A stretch of 7,057 bases of DNA from JAAXTX01 sp037139695 (GTDB taxonomy: Bacteria > Patescibacteriota > Minisyncoccia > Moranbacterales > UBA1568). Shown here piece after piece: positions 1 to 5,533 of this stretch. Positions within the stretch are counted from its first letter, which is position 1. Every line of letters starts with the position of its first letter. The stretch spans positions 1 through 7,057 of the forward strand of contig JBAXFX010000064.1 in NCBI GenBank assembly GCA_037139695.1. The letters are read 5' to 3'. The notes below the pieces were generated by a model that had not been told where the DNA came from, ran no database searches, and worked only from the letters and a program-made list of their open reading frames with translations. Both the position numbers and the translations under genes were made by a program.

Positions 1-1
1 G

Positions 2-64
2 TTTGCAGCCGAAATTTTCGGATTTCAGCCGGCAAGCGGATTTTTTGCCTTATATGGGCGTTGA
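2..64 (+). CDS. Possible C-terminal end of an unidentified protein (cut by the window edge)
   Basis: The frame starting at base 2 is open for 20 codons and ends in TGA at 62-64. The residues read FAAEIFGFQPASGFFALYGR, rich in aromatic and small residues as in a plausible protein tail, but far too short to assign a family. It would converge on gpmI, and a weak hairpin with a T-run (102-125) lies where its terminator would be expected. It may equally be a chance open frame. No function is proposed. Confidence 0.2.
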   Translation, partial: FAAEIFGFQPASGFFALYGR

Positions 65-101
65 GATTTGAGATAGATACTAAGTCCTCATTTCAGACTT
101 T

Positions 102-125
102 CGATTTTGGAATCGTGACTTTTTT
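102..125 (+). terminator. Weak candidate intrinsic terminator between convergent genes
   Basis: CGATT (102-106) pairs with AATCG (111-115) around a TTGG loop. Four bases later comes a run of six T (120-125), which overlaps the gpmI stop codon. The stem is only 5 bp and A/T-rich. It has the right polarity for a plus-strand transcript only; no U-tract follows it on the minus strand, so it does not serve gpmI. Confidence 0.25.
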
Positions 126-1698
126 ATTGCAGTATCGACAGCAGGCTCGAGCCGTTCATTTCCGGCGGTTGCTGGATACCCATGACGTCGAGGATGGTCG
201 GGGCGATGTCGGAAAGGAGCCCTCGGACCTCGTTCTGCTCGCGCATCATGATCGCGGAATCTTTTTCGCGGTGATTGTCCGGGGTGATGTACCAGAGCGG
301 GACCGGATTGAGGGAGTGCTCGGTGTCCGCTTCGCCGGTGGAAGAGTTCTTCAATTCTTCGGCGTTTCCATGGTCGGCAGTGATCATGAGCGCACCACCC
401 GCCCGTAAGATCGCGGGGATAAGAAGGGCAAGGCACCGGTCGATGGATTCGGCCGCCTCGATGGTCGCCTGTTCGTTCCCGGTGTGGGCCACCATATCGG
501 GGTTCGCGTAATTGGCCAGGATGAAATCGTATTTTCCTTCCTCTATCGTGTGGACGAGCGTCTCGGTGATCTCGCCGGAGCTCATTTCCGGAATCTCGTC
601 GAACTTCGAGACGATCGGAGAGGGGATAAGGAGACGGTCCTCTTCGGGGAAGGCGCGTTCCTTGCCGCCATTGAAGAAGTACGTGACGTGGGCGTACTTT
701 TCGGTCTCGGCGACCCGGAGCTGCTTCTTGCCCGCGTTCGAGAGGATTTCTCCCAGACAGTTCGATACCTTTTCCGGCGGGAACAGGATGCCTGACACGG
801 GAAGATCCCGCTCATATTCGGTCATCGTCACGAAATGGATGTCGGGGGATTTTGTCCGTTCGAAGTTCTGGAATCCCGGGAGCGTGAACGCTTTGGTGAG
901 CTCGCGGGCACGGTCCTCGCGGTAGTTGAAGAAGAGGACGGTGTCCTTTTCACGGATGAGCCCGATCGGCTCGTCGTGTTCGTCGCAGACGATGCCTGGT
1001 TCGATGAATTCATCCGTCACGCCCTTGGCATAGGACTGCTCGAGATACAGGGACGCATCGGTGATGTGTTCGCCCGTCCCTTCGGTGAGCATGCGATAGG
1101 CTTTCTCGATGCGGTCCCAGTTATTGTTCCGGTCCATGGCCCAGTTCCGGCCGATGATCGAGGCGATGCGTCCCGTTCCCAGGAGTTGCATGTGTTTCTC
1201 GAGTATCGGAATCTGGGTCGCCCCATCGGTCGGGGAGGAATCCCTGCCGTCGGTGAAGACGTGCATGAAGGTCTCGGAAATACCCTCGTCGGCCAGTGCC
1301 TTGAGGATGGCGTCGAGATGTTCCTTGTTTGAATGGACGGATCCGGAGCTGAGGAGGCCCATGATATGGAAACGCCCACCACGCTCCTTGACGTTCGCTA
1401 TGGCTCCGATGAGAGCCGGATTCCGCAAGAAACTTCCGTCCTGTATGGACAGGGCGATACGGGGAAGGCTCTGATAGATGACTCGGCCGGCGCCGATGGT
1501 CATGTGACCGACCTCGCTGTTGCCGACCACGTTCCACGGCAAACCGACCGAGATGCCGGAAGCCTGGAGCGTGGTGAGCGGGTAGAATCGGTTGAGCTTA
1601 TCGAAGGTGGGCAGTTTCGCTTCCCGGATCGGATTTCCCTGGGTGACGTTGCTTACCCCCCATCCGTCGAGTACGACGAGTACGAATGGTCGGTACAC
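124..1698 (-). CDS. gpmI: 2,3-bisphosphoglycerate-independent phosphoglycerate mutase
   Basis: Cytosolic Mn-dependent enzyme that interconverts 3-phosphoglycerate and 2-phosphoglycerate in lower glycolysis. With a GTG start at 1698 the protein has 524 residues, against about 510 for the family. The metal and phosphoserine residues then fall almost where they lie in the Geobacillus enzyme: Asp11 (LDGWG), nucleophile Ser61 (GNSEVGH), Asp401 and His405 (NPDMVAHTGN), Asp442-His443 (TADHGNAE) and His461 (TEHSLNPVP). Substrate-site motifs also show: HIMGLLSSGSVHS, TDGRDSSP, GRNWAMDR and NYREDRAR. The frame stays open upstream to 2040, but the in-frame ATG at 1752 lies inside the spacer of a strong promoter, so a transcript from that promoter could only start at the GTG. 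No clear Shine-Dalgarno precedes the GTG. The usual GQMGNSEVGH loop reads WNVVGNSEVGH here. Product certain, start moderately so. Confidence 0.94.
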   Translation of the reverse strand: MYRPFVLVVLDGWGVSNVTQGNPIREAKLPTFDKLNRFYPLTTLQASGISVGLPWNVVGNSEVGHMTIGAGRVIYQSLPRIALSIQDGSFLRNPALIGAIANVKERGGRFHIMGLLSSGSVHSNKEHLDAILKALADEGISETFMHVFTDGRDSSPTDGATQIPILEKHMQLLGTGRIASIIGRNWAMDRNNNWDRIEKAYRMLTEGTGEHITDASLYLEQSYAKGVTDEFIEPGIVCDEHDEPIGLIREKDTVLFFNYREDRARELTKAFTLPGFQNFERTKSPDIHFVTMTEYERDLPVSGILFPPEKVSNCLGEILSNAGKKQLRVAETEKYAHVTYFFNGGKERAFPEEDRLLIPSPIVSKFDEIPEMSSGEITETLVHTIEEGKYDFILANYANPDMVAHTGNEQATIEAAESIDRCLALLIPAILRAGGALMITADHGNAEELKNSSTGEADTEHSLNPVPLWYITPDNHREKDSAIMMREQNEVRGLLSDIAPTILDVMGIQQPPEMNGSSLLSILQ

Positions 1699-1742
1699 AG
1701 TATTTTTCTTAATTTTATAGCCTTGTCGAGCTTCCGTTTCAC

Positions 1743-1772
1743 AGTATATCATTGTACGTTCCGCTTTGACAA
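1743..1772 (-). promoter_or_regulatory. gpmI promoter, sigma-70 type with extended -10
   Basis: On the minus strand TTGTCA (1772-1767, 5 of 6 to consensus) is followed by an 18-base spacer and TATACT (1748-1743, 5 of 6), with TG one base before the -10 box, as in an extended -10 element. Transcription would begin near 1736 and give a leader of about 38 nt to the GTG start at 1698. The -35 box overlaps that of the opposing rny promoter. Confidence 0.6.
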
Positions 1773-1794
1773 AAGGCTTCCTATCGGCTATCAT
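1766..1794 (+). promoter_or_regulatory. rny promoter, sigma-70 type
   Basis: TTGACA (1766-1771, perfect) is separated by 17 bases from TATCAT (1789-1794, 5 of 6). The expected start point near 1801 gives rny a leader of about 205 nt. The -35 box shares five bases with the minus-strand gpmI -35 box, so RNA polymerase could not occupy both promoters together. Confidence 0.6.
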
Positions 1795-2006
1795 GAATCC
1801 GCATCTAACTATTTGTATCCTCCCTTTGCGGTAGCGGACGGAAGCGTATGAAAGGAAGCGGATTCTCACATCGTTCGACTCTTCGAAACTTTCCAGGGCA
1901 TCTCCCTGATTCCTTTTCTTCATGTTTTTCGATGAGAATGGCCTGATCCCGTTTTCTTTTATCAAGCCTTCTTTTCGGCGCTGTCCCCCTGGGAGCCCTC
2001 TCTCGT
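1795..2006 (+). promoter_or_regulatory. Long 5' leader of rny
   Basis: Between the predicted transcript start and the rny ATG there is no convincing gene. Visible structure: GAATCCGC (1795-1802) inverted as GCGGATTC (1858-1865), although the first arm straddles the expected start point; CAGGG/CCCTG as a small hairpin near 1897-1911; and a 32-codon frame from ATG 1848 to TGA 1946 with only a weak GGAAG before it. Length and structure suggest possible leader-level control; no known riboswitch class was recognised. Confidence 0.35.
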
Positions 2007-3530
2007 ATGACGAGCACATTTTTGATCGGGGCCGCCGCACTCGCGGTAGGCGCGGTTTTGGGGTATTATGCCCGGCAATCGATGGCCAAAGGAAGCCTTG
2101 CCACCGCCGAGGGGCAGGCGGAGAAGATGATGAAGGAGGCGGAAAAGAAGGTTGCGGATATCACGCTCGACGCCAAGAATAAGGCGGTCGGGATTCTTGA
2201 TGAGGCGAAACGGGAATCGCAGATGAAGGACGAGGAGTTCCGTGAACAGAAGCGGCGTGTCGAGAAGCGCGAGGAACAGCTCGAGAAGCGGCTCGAGGAC
2301 ACGGACCGCGAACGGCAGTCTCTTTTGAAGAAGGCGGACGAGATTCGCGTCATCCAGACCGAGACCGAACGACTTCGTGGCGAGGAGCTTTCCAAACTCG
2401 AGAAGATCGCCGGTCTCTCGAAGGAAGAGGCCGGGAAGGAAATCTTCCGCATCGTCGAGGACGAAAGTCGGGACGCGGTCGCGGCACGGATCGTGAAGCT
2501 TGAAAAGGAGGGCGCGGACCAGGTGGAGGAGCGGGCGCTCAATCTTATGGCGACCGTAATTCAGAAATACTCCCGTTCGCACGTATCGGAATTTACCACG
2601 ACGACCGTCACCATCCCGTCCGACGATATCAAGGGGAAGATTATCGGCAAGGAGGGTCGCAATATCCGCGCGCTCGAAAAGGAGACCGGCGTGGAGTTTA
2701 TCGTGGACGACACCCCGGAGTCGGTCGTGATTTCCGGTTTTGATCCGGTCCGTCGCGAGGTGGCTCGCGTCGCGCTCGAGAAACTGATCGCTGACGGACG
2801 CATTCACCCGGCCCGCATCGAGGAGACCGTCGAGCAGGCGCGCCGAGACATCGATCAGAAGATCAAAGAGGCCGGCGAGGCGGCCGCATACGAGGCAGGT
2901 GTCGCGGGGCTTCATCCGAAACTTCTCTACATCCTCGGCCGGCTTCGGTTCCGGTACAGTTATAAGCAGAACGTCTTGTTGCATTCCCTCGAGGTGTCCT
3001 ATATCGCCGGCGCCCTGGCAGCCGAGCTCGGGGCGAATGTGGCCGTAGCCAAGAAAGCCGGGCTCCTGCATGATATCGGCAAGGCGGTAGACCACGAGAT
3101 CGAGGGGACACACGTGAACATCGGCATCCGGATTCTCGAGAAGTTCAATGTCCAGAAGGAAGTCATCGATGCCATGAAAAGCCATCACGACGAGTATCCG
3201 CAGACCACGGTCGAGGCATCGATCGTCACGGCCGCGGACATCATCTCGGCCGGCCGTCCGGGTGCGCGTAAGGAGACCGCGGAGAAGTACCTCAAGCGGC
3301 TCGAGGAGCTTGAGGCGCTCATTAATTCGTTCCCGGCCGTGGAGAAGTCGTATGCCATCCAGGCTGGCCGCGAGGTGCGTGTGTTCGTGAATCCCAGCAA
3401 GACCGACGACCTCGGTGCGGCGAAGCTCGCGCGTGAGATCGCCGACCGCATCCAAGACGAGCTCAAGTACCCGGGCGAGATCCGGGTCGTGGTGATGCGC
3501 GAGACTCGTGCGATCGAGTTCGCACGGTAG
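2007..3530 (+). CDS. rny: Ribonuclease Y (endoribonuclease, HD/KH family)
   Basis: Membrane-anchored endoribonuclease that starts mRNA decay and processing. The 507-residue protein has the full RNase Y order: one N-terminal membrane helix (about residues 4-22), a long charged coiled coil (about 35-185), a KH RNA-binding domain with the GKEG loop (214-217) inside IKGKIIGKEGRNIRAL, and an HD phosphohydrolase domain with His326 (LLHSLEVS), His355-Asp356 (LLHDIGKA), the His393-His394 pair and Asp411. The C-terminus ETRAIEFAR matches the usual RNase Y ending. Length is close to the 520 residues of the Bacillus enzyme. The start is ATG 2007, with GGGAG 11 bases upstream, a rather long Shine-Dalgarno spacing. 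It is divergent from gpmI, with a long leader. No terminator is visible between it and the HU promoter, so readthrough into the HU gene is possible. Confidence 0.97.
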   Translation: MTSTFLIGAAALAVGAVLGYYARQSMAKGSLATAEGQAEKMMKEAEKKVADITLDAKNKAVGILDEAKRESQMKDEEFREQKRRVEKREEQLEKRLEDTDRERQSLLKKADEIRVIQTETERLRGEELSKLEKIAGLSKEEAGKEIFRIVEDESRDAVAARIVKLEKEGADQVEERALNLMATVIQKYSRSHVSEFTTTTVTIPSDDIKGKIIGKEGRNIRALEKETGVEFIVDDTPESVVISGFDPVRREVARVALEKLIADGRIHPARIEETVEQARRDIDQKIKEAGEAAAYEAGVAGLHPKLLYILGRLRFRYSYKQNVLLHSLEVSYIAGALAAELGANVAVAKKAGLLHDIGKAVDHEIEGTHVNIGIRILEKFNVQKEVIDAMKSHHDEYPQTTVEASIVTAADIISAGRPGARKETAEKYLKRLEELEALINSFPAVEKSYAIQAGREVRVFVNPSKTDDLGAAKLAREIADRIQDELKYPGEIRVVVMRETRAIEFAR

Positions 3531-3572
3531 GGGAGGATGGGGAAATGGGACCATTGACAGAAATTCCAAGAT

Positions 3573-3600
3573 TTGCTTTTTCCTGGCGAAAAGTTAGAAT
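3573..3600 (+). promoter_or_regulatory. HU gene promoter
   Basis: TTGCTT (3573-3578) and TAGAAT (3595-3600) with a 16-base spacer. The string TTGCTTTTTCC at its left edge and the 16-base spacing recur exactly at the tRNA-Pro promoter (4061-4088), which supports both. The start point would be near 3607, giving a leader of about 67 nt. Confidence 0.5.
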
Positions 3601-3607
3601 GGTACGT

Positions 3608-3667
3608 GGAGGTAATCCTACACAGTTCCCGGCTCCGGTCGGGACGCGATCCTAGAAAGGCAGGTGA
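3608..3667 (+). promoter_or_regulatory. HU leader with two anti-Shine-Dalgarno complements
   Basis: The proximal site AGGTGA (3662-3667) lies 6 bases before ATG 3674 and sits in GAAAGGCAGGTGA, which is complementary to the 16S 3' end apart from one inserted C. A second strong match, GGAGGTAATCC (3608-3618), lies about 55 bases before the ATG, close to the predicted transcript 5' end, with no start codon after it. TCCCG/CGGGA (about 3627-3644) can form a hairpin between them. The distal site could be a ribosome standby site. Confidence 0.4.
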
Positions 3668-3673
3668 ACAACA

Positions 3674-3955
3674 ATGGCAAACGTAAACAAAGACGCACTC
3701 GTCTCCGCGATCGTCGGCAAAATCGACCTTTCGAAGAAGGACGTCGAGGCCGTCATCGAGACGATGGTCGATGAGATCACTAATTCGCTCCGCAAGGGCG
3801 ACAAGGTGACCATCACCGGATTCGGTACGTTCCGCGTCTCCGCTCGTGCGGCCCGCGAAGGTATCAACCCGCAGACCAAGGCCAAGATCACCATCCCGGC
3901 CATGACCGTTCCGAAATTCACCGCCGGAAAGACCCTCAAGGAAGCGGTCAAGTAG
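3674..3955 (+). CDS. HU-family histone-like DNA-binding protein
   Basis: Small basic nucleoid protein that dimerises, binds DNA with little sequence preference and bends it. The 93-residue length matches HU (about 90). Visible parts: an N-terminal helical dimerisation region (NKDALVSAIV to about residue 45), the GFGTF turn (49-53), the DNA-binding arm with INPQT (64-68), where Pro66 is the family's intercalating proline, and the C-terminal PKFTAGKTLKEAVK (80-93). The Arg that normally precedes Asn-Pro in the arm (RNPQTG) is Ile64, and the Gly after Thr is replaced by Lys. Translation starts at ATG 3674 with a well-placed AGGTGA. The gene has its own promoter and terminator, so it is probably monocistronic. 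HU and IHF subunits are homologous; the sequence does not force one subtype, but HU fits best. Confidence 0.95.
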   Translation: MANVNKDALVSAIVGKIDLSKKDVEAVIETMVDEITNSLRKGDKVTITGFGTFRVSARAAREGINPQTKAKITIPAMTVPKFTAGKTLKEAVK

Positions 3956-3998
3956 TCGTTCCGTATCGGGGGAATCGGCCTGAGGAAAGCTCCGACGG

Positions 3999-4016
3999 CC
4001 GGTTCCATTGAACCGG
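3999..4016 (+). repeat. Hairpin downstream of HU
   Basis: CCGGTTC (3999-4005) pairs perfectly with GAACCGG (4010-4016) around a CATT loop. An A-rich stretch rather than a T-run follows, so it is not itself an intrinsic terminator. It may protect the HU mRNA 3' end together with the terminator 20 bases downstream. Confidence 0.5.
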
Positions 4017-4036
4017 AAACAAAAAAGATAGGGCCG

Positions 4037-4069
4037 TCCCGCCCCTCACGAGGAGCGGGATTGCTTTTT
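4037..4069 (+). terminator. Intrinsic terminator of the HU gene
   Basis: TCCCGC (4037-4042) pairs with GCGGGA (4055-4060). A C-A mismatch and three further pairs close a CACG loop. The stem is followed by TTGCTTTTT (4061-4069). The T-tract is also the -35 region of the tRNA-Pro promoter. Confidence 0.75.
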
Positions 4070-4088
4070 CCCAGGAAGACCGTAGACT
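4061..4088 (+). promoter_or_regulatory. tRNA-Pro promoter overlapping the HU terminator
   Basis: TTGCTT (4061-4066), 16-base spacer, TAGACT (4083-4088). It shares TTGCTTTTTCC, the spacer length and TAGA-C/A-TGG with the HU promoter (3573-3602). Transcription from about 4095 would give a 35-nt 5' extension before the tRNA. Confidence 0.45.
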
Positions 4089-4129
4089 GGAAAGGGCGGG
4101 TCGCTCTTGGTGAGCCTCGCTCTGTTTAT

Positions 4130-4200
4130 CGGGGCATAGTATAGTGGTAGTACGCCTGCCTTGGGAGTAGGTAGTCTCGGTTCGATTCCGAGTGCCCCGA
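4130..4200 (+). tRNA. tRNA-Pro (anticodon UGG)
   Basis: Full cloverleaf of 71 nt. Acceptor CGGGGCA/TGCCCCG; D-arm GTAT/GTAC with loop AGTGGTA; anticodon stem CCTGC/GTAGG with loop CTTGGGA, anticodon TGG at 4162-4164 and G37, as usual for proline tRNAs; 4-nt variable region; T-arm CTCGG/CCGAG with loop TTCGATT; discriminator A at 4200. The 3' CCA is not encoded (CAA follows), so it must be added after transcription. This tRNA decodes CCA and, by wobble, other CCN codons. Confidence 0.95.
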
Positions 4201-4214
4201 CAAGACCTTTGATT

Positions 4215-4239
4215 CGACGAAAACAAATTTTTTCGTTCG
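4215..4239 (+). terminator. Weak hairpin after tRNA-Pro
   Basis: CGACGAAAA (4215-4223) pairs with TTTTCG plus TCG (4230-4239), leaving one bulged T and a CAAATT loop. The T-run is within the 3' arm rather than after it, so it may end or process the tRNA transcript only weakly. Confidence 0.3.
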
Positions 4240-4296
4240 CGTATTGAAGGGGTCCGTTCGTTCAGAGCGGATTATTATCAGTCAAAAGACATTCGT

Positions 4297-5049
4297 ATGG
4301 AATTCTTCCCCATCACACTCCAGAAAGTCGAGACGGTCGCCGATCGGACGCATGCGTTCTTTTTCTCGAAGCCTGAAGGGTTCGTGTTCCGGGCGGGGCA
4401 GTATGCCATGCTCCGGATTCCGGCGGAACGGCTCGTTGAGCCGGATATCCGTGCCGGAGTGCGCCCGCTCTCGATCGCATCCGCACCGAGCGAGCCCGAG
4501 CTGATATTCGTCATGCGCGAGGGGGTGACGGGATTCAAGAAGACGATGTGGGACCTGAAGGTCGGAGACGTCATTTCGGTCGGGAGCCCGCTCGGCCATG
4601 CGACTATACCCGAGGGCGATGTTCGTCCGGTCGCGATCCTGTCCGGCGGAGTCGGGATGGCCCCGGCCCGGTCGATGCTGATCGAAGCCGTGGCGAAACA
4701 TGATTCGAGGAGCTATGCCTTGTTCGCGTCGAACCGGTATCTTGCGGATATTCCTTTTCACGAGGAGCTTACCAAGATTCAGCTTCCCGATCTCACGTAC
4801 GTGTTTACGTTATCGGCTGAGAGCACGTCAGCCACTTTTCCCGGTGAGGAACGGGGCCGTATTACCGCAGAAATGATTGAGAAATACTTGCCAGAATGGC
4901 AGAAGGCGCTCTATTATGTGATAGGCGCTCCGGCGTTCGCGGATGCCATGAAGGCACTTTTGCTCGGTATCGGTATCGATCCGGAGAACATCCATATCGA
5001 TCCGTTTTCCGGTCTGACCGGACCGGGAGCGAGTTCAGTAAGCAGATAA
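4297..5049 (+). CDS. Ferredoxin-NADP reductase-like FAD/NAD(P)-binding oxidoreductase
   Basis: Probable cytosolic flavoprotein that moves electrons between NAD(P)H and an unidentified acceptor. The 250-residue protein has the two-domain FNR fold. An N-terminal FAD-binding barrel (about 1-105) carries GQYAMLRIP (34-42) and the flavin motif RPLSIAS (56-62). A C-terminal nucleotide-binding domain carries GGVGMAP (117-123), followed by Arg125-Ser126, and the end reads DPFSGLTGPG. The usual YYVCGPP segment reads YYVIGAP (206-212), so the conserved Cys is lost. There is no 2Fe-2S domain, hence it would act alone or with a separate iron-sulfur partner not seen here. ATG 4297 is chosen because the barrel begins at once; no Shine-Dalgarno is visible. 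A possible -10 box TATTAT (4273-4278) without a good -35 would give a leader of only about 12 nt. Substrate unknown; flavohemoglobin-, DHOD-subunit- and NqrF-like reductases share this module. Confidence 0.88.
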   Translation: MEFFPITLQKVETVADRTHAFFFSKPEGFVFRAGQYAMLRIPAERLVEPDIRAGVRPLSIASAPSEPELIFVMREGVTGFKKTMWDLKVGDVISVGSPLGHATIPEGDVRPVAILSGGVGMAPARSMLIEAVAKHDSRSYALFASNRYLADIPFHEELTKIQLPDLTYVFTLSAESTSATFPGEERGRITAEMIEKYLPEWQKALYYVIGAPAFADAMKALLLGIGIDPENIHIDPFSGLTGPGASSVSR

Positions 5050-5178
5050 CAGGGAATAGGAGTGATACCAGGGAACGGAAAAAGGGAGAAATGGGGTGTA
5101 AAGGGAGAAACGGGCGTAGTGGCGGGTCCCTGTGCCCTGTATCGTGTTGCATAGGAGAGTGTTTGCCTGGGAAAAGAA
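5050..5178 (+). other. Spacer between reductase gene and tRNA-Gly with a short direct repeat
   Basis: This purine-rich spacer contains AAAGGGAGAAAYGGG twice (5081-5095 and 5100-5114; one base differs). No ORF with a ribosome site, no terminator and no convincing promoter for tRNA-Gly were found in it, so tRNA-Gly may be cotranscribed with the reductase gene. Confidence 0.4.
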
Positions 5179-5251
5179 GCGGGTGTCGTATAGTGGCTTA
5201 TTATGCGACCCTTCCAAGGTCGAGAGGTGGGTTCGATTCCCATCACCCGCT
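5179..5251 (+). tRNA. tRNA-Gly (anticodon UCC)
   Basis: Cloverleaf of 73 nt. Acceptor GCGGGTG/CACCCGC; a weak D-arm (GTA/TAT); anticodon stem CGACC/GGTCG with loop CTTCCAA, anticodon TCC at 5213-5215; T-arm GTGGG/CCCAT (last pair wobble) with loop TTCGATT; discriminator T, normal for glycine tRNA. CCA is not encoded (CAA follows). It strongly resembles the E. coli GlyT type. Its 3' end is the source of the direct and inverted copies spread over the next 850 bases. Confidence 0.95.
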
Positions 5252-5302
5252 CAAATTTTTGGAGAAAATTTGAACGAGGTTCGCCCCTCTTGGGCGGCCC
5301 GC
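5235..5302 (+). repeat. Direct repeat copy 1: tRNA-Gly 3' end plus downstream hairpins
   Basis: Starts at GATTCCC in the tRNA T-arm and runs 51 bases past the tRNA. It holds two hairpins: CAAATTTT/AAAATTTG (5252-5259 with 5265-5272) and CGCCC/GGGCG (5282-5286 with 5292-5296). It is identical to 5449-5516 except T5280 versus C5494. The boundary inside the T-arm resembles a tRNA-type attachment core. Confidence 0.9.
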
Positions 5303-5306
5303 TCAG

Positions 5307-5345
5307 CAACAGAAAAGGACCCCTCTGAGGGGTCCTTTTCTGTTG
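5307..5345 (+). terminator. Strong intrinsic terminator after tRNA-Gly
   Basis: An 18-bp perfect stem (5307-5324 with 5328-5345) encloses a CTG loop. GGACCCCT pairs with AGGGGTCC at the top, with AGAAAA and TTTTCT below, so the U-rich tract forms the lower 3' arm. The A/T symmetry means it could work in both directions. Confidence 0.75.
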
Positions 5346-5352
5346 TCTAAGT

Positions 5353-5459
5353 TGATGGGAATCGAAGGGTATTCTAGAAAGCGAACGATTTCGCTTTCTA
5401 GAAACCCTGGCTCCGGAGGAGTTTTGCAGAAGCAAAACGGGGGAGGAGGATTCCCATCA
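5353..5459 (+). ncRNA. Structured repeat module E1 (three-stem, tRNA-Gly-linked)
   Basis: Outer stem P1: TGATGGGAATC (5353-5363) with GATTCCCATCA (5449-5459), both arms being tRNA-Gly T-arm sequence. P2: TTCTAGAAAGCGAA (5372-5385) with its perfect complement (5390-5403) around CGAT, extended by AGGGT/ACCCT (5366-5370 with 5404-5408) past a bulged A5371. A strand TGGCTCCGGAGGA (5408-5420) follows, then P3 GTTTTGC/GCAAAAC (5421-5427 with 5432-5438, loop AGAA), then GGGGGAGGA (5439-5447). It aligns with module E2 over its full length. Whether it acts as RNA or as a DNA element is not known; no own promoter is seen and a terminator lies just upstream. No known RNA family was recognised. Confidence 0.5.
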
Positions 5460-5516
5460 CCCGCTCAAATTTTTGGAGAAAATTTGAACGAGGCTCGCCC
5501 CTCTTGGGCGGCCCGC
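5449..5516 (+). repeat. Direct repeat copy 2 of the tRNA-Gly 3' end
   Basis: Matches 5235-5302 at 67 of 68 positions, offset by 214 bp. Only the final 17 bases of the tRNA are present (GATTCCCATCACCCGCT), so this is a tRNA fragment, not a gene. Its first ten bases form the 3' arm of module E1. Confidence 0.9.
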
Positions 5517-5533
5517 GGTACACATAAGGAGGT

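Noticed and set aside
1699..2040. N-terminal extension of gpmI, with in-frame ATG codons at 1794 and 1752
   Set aside because: The extension is not GpmI-like and would make the protein far longer than the family. The ATG at 1752 lies within the promoter spacer, whereas the GTG at 1698 puts all catalytic residues at family positions.
3554..3559. Perfect TTGACA upstream of HU
   Set aside because: No -10-like hexamer lies 15-19 bases downstream; the TTGCTT/TAGAAT pair nearby is the better promoter.
1962..3569. Long open frame on the minus strand (535 codons)
   Set aside because: It is the antisense shadow of rny in GC-rich DNA; its Leu/Arg/Asp-rich composition matches no family, while the plus strand encodes a complete RNase Y.
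5408..5420. Retroelement primer-binding site beginning with TGG
   Set aside because: There is no reverse transcriptase, no long terminal repeat, and no tRNA in the window ending in the complementary sequence.
4914..5435. Minus-strand frame containing MGIEPTS
   Set aside because: This string is the antisense translation of the tRNA-Gly T-arm, a well-known annotation artefact.
5353..5516. Integron attC array or CRISPR array
   Set aside because: There are no GTTRRRY/RYYYAAC core sites and no regular repeat-spacer spacing; the repeats are tRNA-derived and irregular.
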